Assembly (NCBI RefSeq): GCF_030908385.1
Contig: NZ_CP133091.1
Span: forward strand, 2,404,128-2,468,127
From: Mangrovimonas sp. YM274
GTDB lineage: Bacteria > Bacteroidota > Bacteroidia > Flavobacteriales > Flavobacteriaceae
Length of the DNA stretch: 64,000 nucleotides
Direction: 5' to 3'
Position numbers and translations under genes: made by a program. Below are positions 27,295 to 35,827 of this stretch, piece after piece. The stretch's first letter is position 1; every line of letters begins with the position of its first letter. The notes under the pieces were generated by a model, which was given only the letters and a program-made list of their open reading frames with translations, ran no database searches and was not told the origin of the DNA.

Positions 27295-28311
27295 TTAAAT
27301 TCCCTTTATTCTTTTAAAAAACAGTTCAAAATCTTCTCTACCTGGGGCTTCCTCCTGAAACGGTTTAATTTCCCATCGGCTCCCTTGTTGCTCCAAATAA
27401 AAACTAAAAATAGAAGAATTTGGATCGTCTGGATTCAACATAGGATACCGCAAATCATTATACCGAATTTCTTTTTTTTCCTTGACCAAATTGAAATACC
27501 CATCACTAAACCAAGATAATTTTTGCATATCAGGATGGGATACCTCAATAAAATCATGATCTTTTGAAACAGACATTACTCGTTTAACTTGCGCATCTGT
27601 ATCCAGCAACGAATAATACCCGATATAATAATTGTTATCCGCCTCGGCAATACCGTACCACAATATGTTATTTAAAATTGTTGGCTGAGTTCTAAATCTT
27701 GAAAAGGATATATTGGCTTCCTTAAAAGATCTTTCAAAAACACTATTTATATATAATTTATTAATCAAGGTAAATAACATGTACAATGAACTAATTCCCA
27801 TGCCCAACTTTGTCCAAAATAATCGTTTTGAATTTGAGCGCTTAAACCGCATGACCAACACCATGCTGCCCAAAAAAGGCAAGGTATAAGCAAAATCCAC
27901 CACGGAGATGTTATTAAAGGCTACCCTATAATTTGAAAATGGCGTGAATAATTGGGTTCCATAAGGCGTAAAACAATCTAATATTGGGTGGGTAAAAAGC
28001 GACAATCCAAACAACCAAAACCAATCGCTTATAGCAGTAGTATCCTTCCGCTGTCCTGTGTTATACAGTTTGTAGGCCAACCATCCAAAAGCAAACGTCC
28101 CTATAAAACAGAACAAAAATGAATGCATGAATCCACGGTGGAACATCATAATATCAATTTCATTGGAATACAAAAGCCTGCCAACATACACATCCAAATC
28201 TGGAATGGTACCACCTATGGCTCCGAATAACAAAGCCTTGTTTCCTATTTTTTTACCTAGTGCCAGTTCTCCACAGGCAGCACCTAAAACAATTTGGGTT
28301 AATGAATCCAT
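27295..28311 (-). CDS. YdjM-like membrane-bound metal-dependent hydrolase
   Basis: A 338-residue inner-membrane protein of the YdjM (DUF457) family. The N-terminus MDSLTQIVLGAA at 28311 is the family start; an in-frame upstream codon at 28335 would only add eight poorly conserved residues. It has GGTIPDLDV, FHRGFMHSFLF and FTHPILDCFTPYGTQL, giving the conserved His and Asp residues of a predicted metal site. There are about five membrane segments in the first 200 residues, then a soluble C-terminal part that ends near KRIKGI. The activity of this family is not known in detail; E. coli YdjM is induced in the SOS response, but no LexA-like site was noticed here. Confidence 0.9.
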   Translation of the reverse strand: MDSLTQIVLGAACGELALGKKIGNKALLFGAIGGTIPDLDVYVGRLLYSNEIDIMMFHRGFMHSFLFCFIGTFAFGWLAYKLYNTGQRKDTTAISDWFWLFGLSLFTHPILDCFTPYGTQLFTPFSNYRVAFNNISVVDFAYTLPFLGSMVLVMRFKRSNSKRLFWTKLGMGISSLYMLFTLINKLYINSVFERSFKEANISFSRFRTQPTILNNILWYGIAEADNNYYIGYYSLLDTDAQVKRVMSVSKDHDFIEVSHPDMQKLSWFSDGYFNLVKEKKEIRYNDLRYPMLNPDDPNSSIFSFYLEQQGSRWEIKPFQEEAPGREDFELFFKRIKGI

Positions 28312-28414
28312 AAAATTTCTTGCAACTAAAGACAAATGTACACAACTGTTTCTATTTGCAGAATACCTTTCAAAATCGTAACATTACATCTCCAATACTA
28401 AACGCAAGCCATCC

Positions 28415-29905
28415 ATGCAAAGCCAGGAAATAAAACCCACCCAACCACAAGACGAGCATATTGTTGAGAATAGAGAATTAAGCATTTGGGAAGCCTTGAT
28501 TCCTGTATTGGCATTGGTGTTAATGCTAGGCTATAATGTTATTGAGGCCTTTGGAGATGACGCCCTAAGCGGAAGCAATCAGTTTATCCTACTTTTAGGA
28601 GCAGCTGTAGCCGCCATTGTTGGATACTTCAATAAGGTATCTTTTAACCAAATGATGGAAGAAGTAGCCGAAAACATCAAATCTACTTCAGGGGCAATTC
28701 TAATTTTACTTTTAGTAGGTTCTTTGGCGGGAACATGGCTCATTAGCGGTATCATTCCGTCTATGATTTATTACGGACTTCAAATTTTAAGTCCGTCAAT
28801 TTTTCTACCAGCCTGTGTCATCATTTGTGCTATTATATCGGTAGCTACGGGAAGTAGCTGGACCACCTCTGCAACCGTGGGGATTGCACTTATAGGGATT
28901 GGCAATGCTTTGGGCATTAATCCAGGAATGACAGCAGGCGCCGTAATTTCAGGTGCCTATTTTGGTGATAAAATGTCTCCTTTAAGTGATACTACCAATT
29001 TGGCTCCAGCTATGGCAGGAGGCGAATTGTTTTCTCATATTAAATATATGATGTATACCACAATACCTACCTTGATCATTACTTTAGTACTGTTTATCAT
29101 TATTAGCCTGTCTCTTGATGTAAAAGGTGATGCGGATACTTCGGAAATGTTGAATGCTATAGGTAGTGCCTTTCATATTTCGCCTTGGCTATTTTTGGTG
29201 CCTGCATTGGTCATCTTTATGATTGTAAAAAAGACGCCTCCCTTACCTGCACTTTTGGCTGGAACCTTACTGGGCGGTGTGTTTGCCCTAATTTTTCAAC
29301 CAGAAATTGTCAAACAAATAACTGGTGCTTCAGAGCTAACTTTCCTCTCAGCCTACAAAGGTATTATGACTGCTATTACAGTAGATACTTCGGTAACCAC
29401 TTCTAGTGCCGAATTAAATGATTTATTCTCCTCGGGAGGTATGTACGGTATGTTGGGCACTATTTGGCTAATTCTTTGCGCCATGGTTTTTGGAGGTGTG
29501 ATGGATGCCATTGGCGCCTTGTCCAGAATCAGTAAGGCCGTATTGAATTTGTTTGACTCTGTCTTCGGTCTTTTTGCTAGTACCGTTATTAGTTGTATCG
29601 GATTGAATGCCCTTGCCAGTGATCAATATTTGGCTTTGGTAATTCCTGGAAGAATGTATAAAAAGGCGTTTGAAGATAAAGGATTGGCACCAGAAAACCT
29701 TAGCCGCACCCTTGAAGATTCAGGGACAGTAACTTCGGTGTTAGTTCCTTGGAATACTTGTGGCGCCTACCAAAGCGGCGTGTTGGGTGTGGACACTTTA
29801 TCGTATGCCGGCTATGCCTTCTTTAATTACCTGAGCCCGTTTACAACCTTATTTTATGCGGCCTTTAAAATTAAGATAAAGCAAATTTCCAAGGCTCATT
29901 TTTAA
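28415..29905 (+). CDS. nhaC: Na+/H+ antiporter NhaC family
   Basis: A 496-residue inner-membrane antiporter that exports Na+ (or exchanges organic anions in some relatives) at alkaline pH. About twelve membrane segments are visible. Motifs include GSSWTTSATVGIALIGIG, GAYFGDKMSPLSDTTNLA and DQYLALVIPGRMY, all canonical for NhaC. The first 25 residues are hydrophilic and cytoplasmic. It fits a marine, sodium-rich life style. It diverges from the YdjM-like gene; 146 bp separate it from the peroxiredoxin gene and no terminator was seen. Confidence 0.92.
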   Translation: MQSQEIKPTQPQDEHIVENRELSIWEALIPVLALVLMLGYNVIEAFGDDALSGSNQFILLLGAAVAAIVGYFNKVSFNQMMEEVAENIKSTSGAILILLLVGSLAGTWLISGIIPSMIYYGLQILSPSIFLPACVIICAIISVATGSSWTTSATVGIALIGIGNALGINPGMTAGAVISGAYFGDKMSPLSDTTNLAPAMAGGELFSHIKYMMYTTIPTLIITLVLFIIISLSLDVKGDADTSEMLNAIGSAFHISPWLFLVPALVIFMIVKKTPPLPALLAGTLLGGVFALIFQPEIVKQITGASELTFLSAYKGIMTAITVDTSVTTSSAELNDLFSSGGMYGMLGTIWLILCAMVFGGVMDAIGALSRISKAVLNLFDSVFGLFASTVISCIGLNALASDQYLALVIPGRMYKKAFEDKGLAPENLSRTLEDSGTVTSVLVPWNTCGAYQSGVLGVDTLSYAGYAFFNYLSPFTTLFYAAFKIKIKQISKAHF

Positions 29906-30007
29906 CAAATAACAAAAAACTATACTTTCATTTTACCTCCATTGAATAAAACTATTATTTAATAAATTTTTAAAATCATGCAACCCCAATAAACCTGCAT
30001 GAAGTAG

Positions 30008-30015
30008 TATATTTG
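30008..30015 (+). promoter_or_regulatory. Putative -7 box of the peroxiredoxin operon
   Basis: TATATTTG, 36 bp before the peroxiredoxin ATG; a perfect TAnnTTTG match. The -33 region shows no TTG at 19-20 bp. Confidence 0.5.
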
Positions 30016-30051
30016 CACCTAGAAAATTACTAACAATTTAAATATACTATT

Positions 30052-30690
30052 ATGGCATTTGTAGGAAAAAAATTTCCAAATTTAAACGTAGACGCAATGA
30101 ACGAAATGGGTGACACCTATAAAATCAACGTTCTTGAAGAAGCGGTAAACAACAAGAAAAAAGTAGTTTTATTTTGGTACCCAAAAGACTTTACTTTTGT
30201 ATGCCCTACTGAGTTGCACGCATTCCAAGCTGCTTTAGCTGAATTTGAAAAGCGCAACACAATCGTAATCGGAGCATCTTGCGACACTCCAGAAGTACAC
30301 TTTGCATGGTTGAACACTGCAAAAGACAACGGAGGAATTGAAGGTGTAACTTACCCAATCTTGGCCGATTCTAACAGAAACTTAGCTTCTACCTTAGGAA
30401 TCTTAGATATCACCAACGAAACTTACAACGAAGAAACTGGTGTTGTAACTGTAGAAGGTGACAACGTAACTTACAGAGCTACTTACATCATCGATGAAGA
30501 AGGAACTGTACAACACGAGAGCATCAACAACATGCCATTAGGAAGAAACGTTGGAGAATACCTTCGTTTAATCGATGCCTTGACTCACGTTCAAGAAAAA
30601 GGGGAAGTTTGTCCAGCAAACTGGGAAGAAGGTAAAGACGCTATGAACGCCAACAGAGATGGTGTTGCTAGCTACTTGGCTTCTCACTAA
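30052..30690 (+). CDS. Typical 2-Cys peroxiredoxin (AhpC/TSA family)
   Basis: Reduces hydrogen peroxide, organic peroxides and peroxynitrite. The 212-residue protein has peroxidatic Cys51 in DFTFVCPTEL and resolving Cys187 in GEVCPANWEEG, and the catalytic Thr and Arg partners. The coding sequence is rich in a narrow set of codons (AAC, GGA, ATC), which suggests high expression. It leads a run with a thioredoxin gene 83 bp downstream (the likely electron donor) and a DUF6952 gene. A long imperfect hairpin lies in the gap. Confidence 0.96.
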   Translation: MAFVGKKFPNLNVDAMNEMGDTYKINVLEEAVNNKKKVVLFWYPKDFTFVCPTELHAFQAALAEFEKRNTIVIGASCDTPEVHFAWLNTAKDNGGIEGVTYPILADSNRNLASTLGILDITNETYNEETGVVTVEGDNVTYRATYIIDEEGTVQHESINNMPLGRNVGEYLRLIDALTHVQEKGEVCPANWEEGKDAMNANRDGVASYLASH

Positions 30691-30711
30691 TAAGCGTTAC
30701 AACAAATTAAA

Positions 30712-30746
30712 ATCCAAGCTGGCCAAACTTTTTGGCTTGCTTGGAT
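30712..30746 (+). other. Intercistronic stem-loop between peroxiredoxin and thioredoxin genes
   Basis: ATCCAAGC (30712-30719) pairs with GCTTGGAT (30739-30746), and inner GCCAAA with TTTGGC. There is no T-run afterwards, so it looks like an mRNA stability or processing element rather than a terminator, which could let the peroxiredoxin message accumulate over the thioredoxin message. Confidence 0.55.
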
Positions 30747-30773
30747 CCTACTCACAATCATAAACTTTTCATT

Positions 30774-31082
30774 ATGGTACAAGAATTAAATCAAGATAAC
30801 CTACAGGACATCATCAACTCCAACGATACTGTTGTGGTGCAATTTTCAGCAACTTGGTGCGGAAACTGCAGAATCATGAAACCAAAATTCAAAAAATTGG
30901 CTTCAGAAAACGAAAGCACTGCTTTTGTAGTAGCGGATGCCGAAAAATTTCCTGAATCTAGAAAGTTGGCCAATGTGGATAACCTTCCAACATTTGCAAC
31001 CTTTAAAAATGGAGCATTTGTAAACCAAGTGCAGACCAACAAATTTGAGGTTTTGAAGGACCTAGTATCGGAAGTTGTTTAA
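30774..31082 (+). CDS. Thioredoxin family protein
   Basis: A 102-residue cytoplasmic thioredoxin with active site WCGNC (Cys29, Cys32), cis-Pro in NLPTFATF, and the usual strand order. The start at 30774 (MVQELNQ) is chosen because an upstream in-frame codon at 30732 would add residues lying in the intercistronic hairpin. The CGNC variant replaces the classical CGPC and changes the redox potential. It follows the peroxiredoxin gene and precedes DUF6952 by 27 bp, so it is likely the dedicated reductant of the peroxiredoxin. Confidence 0.93.
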   Translation: MVQELNQDNLQDIINSNDTVVVQFSATWCGNCRIMKPKFKKLASENESTAFVVADAEKFPESRKLANVDNLPTFATFKNGAFVNQVQTNKFEVLKDLVSEVV

Positions 31083-31109
31083 ACCATTATTGGAAAAAAT
31101 CTATAAGCA

Positions 31110-31367
31110 ATGAAATTACCGGTAATAAAACATTTGACTGAATTTATTGAGGAAAACGACGAAGATTTCGTAATTGAAACCATCGAGACCCTTGAGGCGC
31201 TTACAGAGGTTCCATCGCTTAAAGATGAAGAACTTGACGTTATTGGCGAGTTGATCTCCAACATGTATGGAGCCGTTGAAGTCCATAAATTGATTAAGGA
31301 AGGTACCCCTAAAAAGGAAGCTCTTAATGGCTTTATGAAACGTGTAATGGGATCTATTGACAAATAA
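31110..31367 (+). CDS. DUF6952 family small protein
   Basis: An 85-residue acidic, mostly helical cytoplasmic protein with no Cys and no signal peptide. It is found as a family (DUF6952) in Flavobacteria and its function is unknown. EENDEDFVIETIETLEAL and VMGSIDK mark the N- and C-terminal parts. It lies 27 bp after the thioredoxin gene and is followed by a strong terminator, so it belongs to the peroxiredoxin-thioredoxin transcript and may assist that peroxide-removal system. Confidence 0.85.
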   Translation: MKLPVIKHLTEFIEENDEDFVIETIETLEALTEVPSLKDEELDVIGELISNMYGAVEVHKLIKEGTPKKEALNGFMKRVMGSIDK

Positions 31368-31386
31368 TTTGGTTAAAAAAAGCATA

Positions 31387-31424
31387 TAAAAAGCCTTTGA
31401 AAACTTATTTCAAGGGCTTTTTTG
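31387..31424 (+). terminator. Terminator of the peroxiredoxin-thioredoxin-DUF6952 operon
   Basis: AAAAAGCCTTTGAAA pairs with TTTCAAGGGCTTTTT around a short loop (31388-31423), ending in six T. The flanking A-run lets it work in both directions. Confidence 0.88.
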
Positions 31425-31518
31425 TACCCATACACCTGCAATTGGAGTTACTATCTCAATTTTTTTCACTTCCCTTACCCCAATTTTTCGTATCTTAAGT
31501 ACATTAAATATTGGTACA

Positions 31519-31755
31519 ATGAGCGAAGACAATTACATAAAAATTTTCTCTGGCAACTTTATTATGGTACAGCTCATGATAAGCAAGCTTGAAGATGTAG
31601 GCATTGAACCTATCATCAAAGATGAATCGGAATCTGGTAGATTGGCCGGTTTTGGATCGTCCATACAGGGATTCCAGGAACTTTACGTCCATAAGGACGA
31701 ATTGGACAAGGCAGTTCACATTGTAGAATCTGTAAGATCTGAAATGGAAGCATAA
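31519..31755 (+). CDS. DUF2007 family putative signal-transducing protein
   Basis: A 78-residue soluble protein of the DUF2007 family, with a ferredoxin-like fold: IKIFSGNFIMVQLMISKLED, then GIEPIIKDESESGR and VHKDELDKAVHIVE. Such proteins resemble the GlnB-like fold and are sometimes fused to zinc ribbons; no biochemical role is established. The gene is monocistronic between two terminators. Confidence 0.85.
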   Translation: MSEDNYIKIFSGNFIMVQLMISKLEDVGIEPIIKDESESGRLAGFGSSIQGFQELYVHKDELDKAVHIVESVRSEMEA

Positions 31756-31787
31756 AAAAAGCCTGAGATAATCTCAGGCTTTTTTTA
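31754..31787. terminator. Bidirectional terminator after the DUF2007 gene
   Basis: GCCTGAGA (31761-31768) pairs with TCTCAGGC (31772-31779), with seven A before and seven T after. It overlaps the TAA stop codon and also serves the convergent ABC-F gene. Confidence 0.92.
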
Positions 31788-31805
31788 TGTGTTCAAATTA
31801 AAAGA

Positions 31806-33431
31806 TTAGGCTTCTATAGCGTACATCTTTTCTCTTTGTTCCTTAATTTTCTTATCGCTCATGTACTCATCAAAGGTTAAATATCTATCGATAATTCCGT
31901 TTGGCGTTAGCTCAATCACTCGGTTTGCAACCGTTTGGGCAAACTCGTGGTCATGAGTAGTGAACAATACAGTTCCTTTAAAGTTTTTAAGTGAATTGTT
32001 GAAAGCGGTGATACTTTCCAAATCCAAGTGGTTTGTTGGCTCATCAAGCATCAATACGTTAGCTCTCATCATCATCATTCTACTTAGCATACAACGTACC
32101 TTCTCTCCTCCAGACAATACGTCTGCCGTCTTCAGCGCTTCTTCTCCACTAAAGATCATCTTTCCAAGGAATCCTCTAATGTAAACCTCTTCTCTCTCCT
32201 CTTCGGTAGTAGCCCATTGACGTAACCAATCTACCAAAGTCAATTTATTCTCAAAATACTCACTGTTATCTAAAGGCAAATAAGACTGAGAAGTCGTTAC
32301 TCCCCATGAGTAGCTTCCAGAATCAGCTTCCATCTTACCATTGATAATTTGATAGAATGCTGTAGTCGCTCGAGAGTCTTTGGAATATACTACAACCTTA
32401 TCACCCTTTGCTAAATTGATGTCAACATTTTGGAACAACAAATCACCATCCAATGTAGCAGAAAGATTTTCAATGTTGAGAATTTGATCTCCCGCTTCTC
32501 TATCGCGCTCAAAAATAATAGCGGGATAACGTCTGCTAGAAGGCTTGATCTCGGAAATATTCAACTTGTCAATCATTTTCTTTCTACTGGTTGCCTGTTT
32601 AGATTTGGCAACGTTGGCAGAAAAACGACGAATAAACTCTTCCAATTCCTTTTTCTTTTCTTCTGCTTTCTTGTTTTGTTGTGCCCGTTGTCTTGCCGCT
32701 AACTGCGAAGACTCATACCAGAAGGTATAGTTTCCTGAATAATGCGTAATCTTTCCAAAATCGATATCAGAAATATGCGTACAAACCGCATCCAAAAAGT
32801 GACGGTCGTGAGATACCACAATGACACAGTTGTTATAATCTGCCAAGAAATTTTCCAACCAAGAAATAGTTTCATAATCCAGGTCGTTGGTAGGCTCATC
32901 CATAATCAGTACATCTGGATTTCCAAAAAGGGCCTGCGCCAAAAGCACACGTACCTTTTGCTTACCATCCAAATCCTTCATCAACATATAGTGCAAATCT
33001 TCCTTGATCCCTAAGTTTGAAAGCATGGCAGCGGCATCACTATCGGCATTCCAACCATTCATTTCTTCAAACTGTACCTGAAGCTCCCCTATCTTTTCAG
33101 CATTCTCATCGGTATAATCAGCATACAAAGCATCAATTTGAGTTTTAAGCTCGTGTAAGGGCTTATTTCCCATAATGATAGTTTCCAAAACCGTATGTTC
33201 GTCATACAAGTTATGGTTTTGCTCCAACACACTCATACGTTTTCCAGGTTCCAAATGCACATGTCCTGAAGTAGGATCCATTTTACCCGATAAAATCTTT
33301 AAAAACGTAGACTTTCCTGCTCCGTTTGCTCCAATAATACCGTAACAGTTCCCTTGGGCAAAAGTTGTGTTCACCTCATCGAAGAGAACTCGTTTACCAA
33401 ACTGAACTGAAAGATTAGAAACTGATAGCAT
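31806..33431 (-). CDS. ABC-F family ATPase with degenerate second P-loop
   Basis: A 541-residue soluble protein with two ATP-binding cassettes and no membrane segments. ABC-F proteins act on the ribosome, e.g. in translation rescue. NBD1: Walker A GANGAGKST, signature LDGKQKVRVLLAQ, Walker B LIMDEPTNDLD. NBD2: signature LSGGEKVRCMLSR and Walker B LMLDEPTNHLD, but where Walker A is expected the sequence is VVYSKDSRATTAFYQI, lacking the P-loop glycines and lysine. The linker between domains is Lys/Glu-rich. The start at 33431 (MLSVSNLSVQFG) follows the promoter box at 33454-33461; a longer in-frame start at 33488 would lie upstream of it. No antibiotic-resistance function is implied. Confidence 0.93.
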   Translation of the reverse strand: MLSVSNLSVQFGKRVLFDEVNTTFAQGNCYGIIGANGAGKSTFLKILSGKMDPTSGHVHLEPGKRMSVLEQNHNLYDEHTVLETIIMGNKPLHELKTQIDALYADYTDENAEKIGELQVQFEEMNGWNADSDAAAMLSNLGIKEDLHYMLMKDLDGKQKVRVLLAQALFGNPDVLIMDEPTNDLDYETISWLENFLADYNNCVIVVSHDRHFLDAVCTHISDIDFGKITHYSGNYTFWYESSQLAARQRAQQNKKAEEKKKELEEFIRRFSANVAKSKQATSRKKMIDKLNISEIKPSSRRYPAIIFERDREAGDQILNIENLSATLDGDLLFQNVDINLAKGDKVVVYSKDSRATTAFYQIINGKMEADSGSYSWGVTTSQSYLPLDNSEYFENKLTLVDWLRQWATTEEEREEVYIRGFLGKMIFSGEEALKTADVLSGGEKVRCMLSRMMMMRANVLMLDEPTNHLDLESITAFNNSLKNFKGTVLFTTHDHEFAQTVANRVIELTPNGIIDRYLTFDEYMSDKKIKEQREKMYAIEA

Positions 33432-33453
33432 AATAATTTGTTTTAATTTTTTG

Positions 33454-33461
33454 CAAAAGTA
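33454..33461 (-). promoter_or_regulatory. Putative -7 box of the ABC-F gene
   Basis: TACTTTTG on the minus strand, 22 bp before the ATG at 33431; fits TAnnTTTG and supports that start. Confidence 0.45.
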
Positions 33462-33565
33462 GACAAATGAATCCACAAGATGAAACATCTATTCTATTTT
33501 TGACAGCACAAATCCGTTGAAAGCTTAGTACTACATAACTTTTAACAACGCCTTAACAAGAGGTA

Positions 33566-33587
33566 TAGATTTGTTAGTCTATTTTTG
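33566..33587 (+). promoter_or_regulatory. Two tandem -7 boxes ahead of the TlpA-like lipoprotein gene
   Basis: TAGATTTG (33566-33573) and TATTTTTG (33580-33587) both match TAnnTTTG. The first has TTTA about 21 bp upstream. Confidence 0.4.
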
Positions 33588-33623
33588 TTTATAACCGAAA
33601 GCAACCTACATTAAGTAATCTCT

Positions 33624-35048
33624 ATGAAGTTTTACATCATACCCCTTATAGTATCAGTGTTTGTGACGGGATGTATGGATACCAAGTATACTCCCGAAGA
33701 CCACGCTTATTTTGGGGGTGAAATTATCAATCCCAAAAAAAATTACGTAACACTTCATTTAGCAGAAAACCAAGTAGATACCCTTTACCTTGACGAAGAA
33801 AACCGATTTTTTAAGAAGATAGACCATATTAAATCTGGTTTATATGCTTTTTTACATGGCGGTGAATACCAATTGGTGCTTTTGGAACCTCAAGACAGCA
33901 TCATGTTAAGGTTAAACACCTTAGATTTTGATGAGTCCTTGGTATTTACAGGAATTGGCTCCAAAAAGAACAACTACCTAATTAAATCCTTTTTACAGGA
34001 TGAAAGTGAGGATAAAAAGAAAACCACCCTCTTTAAGATGCCACCCGAAGAGTTTGAAGATTATTTAAGCTCAAAAAAAGAGGAAAAAATGGCACACCTC
34101 AATCTCTTTTTGGAAAAATACCCTTCTACCAATTTTTTCAAATCCATAGCCGAAGCCAACATTAATTACAACAATTATTACTACAGGGAGGTATACCCGT
34201 TTGGTTATTATGGTGACAGCAGATTAGTCCACTTTAAAGATTTACCCGAACACTTCTACGATTTTAGAAAAGACATTAACTATAATTTTGAAGCATTAAG
34301 AGAATATGCCACCTACAATCGGTTTTTAATTGCTCACTTCAACAACCTTGCCCTTGACGAATATTACAAAAATACAGACCAGCATTTATACTTCGATAGA
34401 CACTCCTTAAAGTATAACCTCAAAAAGTTAGATTTAATCGATAGCCTTGTAAATGTTGATGCCATCAAGAATAATTTACTAAAAGTAAACATAAGAGAAT
34501 GCGTCTATATGAGTGATGACATTCAGGAGACCAACCAATTATTGGATTCCTATTTGGCTAAAACCACAAGCAACATAGACAAAAGAGACATTAATAATCT
34601 TGTGGCTAGACTAAACAGACTTAAGCCAGGAGAACCAATCCCTGATATTACTTTGGTCAATTTTGAGGATGAAAAAGAAAATTTAAAATCCTTAATAAAC
34701 GAACCAACTGTCATTTACTTTTGGTCGTCAAACTTTGACCTAAACCACAAAAATCTTTATTACCGAACCAAAAAGCTCAAGGATAAATATCCTGACCTTA
34801 ATATTATTGCCATTAACATTAATGATGAAAATAAAGTCTATTGGAAAAACACATTGAAACGCAGTAAACTTTCTGCTCAAAATGAGTACCGCTTTGAAGA
34901 TTTGGGTGAAGGAATGAAAACATTAGTCATTAACTCTGTTTACACCGTGTTTTTAGTTGATGCCTCAGGTAAAATTATCTCTTCCAAAAACAGCCTTTAC
35001 AGTAAAGAATTTGAGAATAACTTTGAAAAACTAATCGCTCAGAAATAA
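33624..35048 (+). CDS. Lipoprotein with C-terminal TlpA-like thioredoxin fold lacking cysteines
   Basis: A 474-residue envelope protein. The signal peptide ends in a lipobox (FVTGC, Cys17). Residues 20-330 form an N-terminal domain without a family I can name; it starts with beta-rich sequence (YFGGEIINPKKN) as in DUF4369-type domains of Bacteroidota TlpA proteins. Residues 345-474 look like a TlpA/AhpC-type thioredoxin fold: PGEPIPDITLVN, TVIYFWSSNFD, IIAININDE, VYTVFLVDASGKI. The place of the CxxC motif is SSNF, so no dithiol exchange is possible. Function unknown. A strong terminator follows. Confidence 0.75.
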   Translation: MKFYIIPLIVSVFVTGCMDTKYTPEDHAYFGGEIINPKKNYVTLHLAENQVDTLYLDEENRFFKKIDHIKSGLYAFLHGGEYQLVLLEPQDSIMLRLNTLDFDESLVFTGIGSKKNNYLIKSFLQDESEDKKKTTLFKMPPEEFEDYLSSKKEEKMAHLNLFLEKYPSTNFFKSIAEANINYNNYYYREVYPFGYYGDSRLVHFKDLPEHFYDFRKDINYNFEALREYATYNRFLIAHFNNLALDEYYKNTDQHLYFDRHSLKYNLKKLDLIDSLVNVDAIKNNLLKVNIRECVYMSDDIQETNQLLDSYLAKTTSNIDKRDINNLVARLNRLKPGEPIPDITLVNFEDEKENLKSLINEPTVIYFWSSNFDLNHKNLYYRTKKLKDKYPDLNIIAININDENKVYWKNTLKRSKLSAQNEYRFEDLGEGMKTLVINSVYTVFLVDASGKIISSKNSLYSKEFENNFEKLIAQK

Positions 35049-35071
35049 AAGCCATTATTTTTCAATTTATC

Positions 35072-35112
35072 ATATAAAAAAAGCTCCTAATTGTTAGGAG
35101 CTTTTTTTATAT
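35072..35112. terminator. Bidirectional terminator between the TlpA-like gene and the aldolase gene
   Basis: A 19-bp stem: 35072-35090 with core AGCTCCTAA pairs with 35094-35112 with core TTAGGAGCT, loop TTG, seven A/T on each side. Confidence 0.93.
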
Positions 35113-35127
35113 GAGGGAAAAGAATTT

Positions 35128-35781
35128 TTAGTTTCCTTTTTTATAGTCTGCCAAAAACTTCTCAAGTCCTATATCTGTTAATGGGTGGTTTAACAAGCCT
35201 GTAATAGCACTCAATGGCCCAGTCATTACATCTGCACCAAGTTTAGCACAGTCAATCACGTGCATTGTGTGACGTACAGAAGCCGCAAGAATTTCTGTTT
35301 CGTAACCGTAGTTGTCAAAAATTTGACGGATTTCAGCAATAAGGTTCAATCCATCTGTAGAAATATCGTCTAAACGACCAATAAATGGAGAAACATAAGT
35401 TGCTCCCGCTTTAGCCGCCAATAACGCTTGCCCTGGAGAAAACACCAAAGTTACATTGGTTTTAATTCCTTTATCACTGAAATATTTACAAGCCTTAACA
35501 CCGTCTTTAATCATTGGTAATTTAATCACGATTTGGTCGTGTAACTCAGCTAAAGCCTCACCCTCTCTTACCATTCCTTCAAAATCTGTAGAAATTACCT
35601 CGGCACTTACATCACCATCTACAATATTACAGATATCTACATAGTGCTTCATAATGTTATCAACCCCTGTAATACCTTCTTTGGCCATTAATGAAGGGTT
35701 GGTTGTTACACCATCCAAAATACCTAATTCCTGTGCCTCTCTAATTTGATCTAAATTAGCTGTGTCTATAAAAAATTTCAT
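35128..35781 (-). CDS. fsa: Fructose-6-phosphate aldolase / TalC-type transaldolase
   Basis: A 217-residue TIM barrel of the small transaldolase (TalC/MipB) type. [26 protein letters not shown] and the Schiff-base Lys87 (DQIVIKLP) are present, with [14 protein letters not shown] and [15 protein letters not shown]. These short forms act as fructose-6-phosphate aldolase or as transaldolase of the pentose-phosphate pathway. The Phe in NVTLVFS, at the position where FSA has Tyr/aromatic variation, suggests true transaldolase activity is at least possible. It follows the SDR gene by 43 bp; a -7-like box (35820-35827) overlaps the SDR stop. Confidence 0.93.
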   Translation of the reverse strand: MKFFIDTANLDQIREAQELGILDGVTTNPSLMAKEGITGVDNIMKHYVDICNIVDGDVSAEVISTDFEGMVREGEALAELHDQIVIKLPMIKDGVKACKYFSDKGIKTNVTLVFSPGQALLAAKAGATYVSPFIGRLDDISTDGLNLIAEIRQIFDNYGYETEILAASVRHTMHVIDCAKLGADVMTGPLSAITGLLNHPLTDIGLEKFLADYKKGN

Positions 35782-35819
35782 GTTTATTGTTTATTTAAAG
35801 TTGATTATTAAATCTCCAG

Positions 35820-35827
35820 CAAAATTA
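35820..35827 (-). promoter_or_regulatory. Possible -7 box of the aldolase gene
   Basis: TAATTTTG on the minus strand, 39 bp before the ATG; fits TAnnTTTG. The -33 region is weak and it overlaps the end of the SDR gene. Confidence 0.3.

Noticed and set aside
33432-33488. Longer start of the ABC-F gene
   Set aside because: It lies upstream of the promoter-like TACTTTTG box, and ABC-F proteins start at MLSVSNL.
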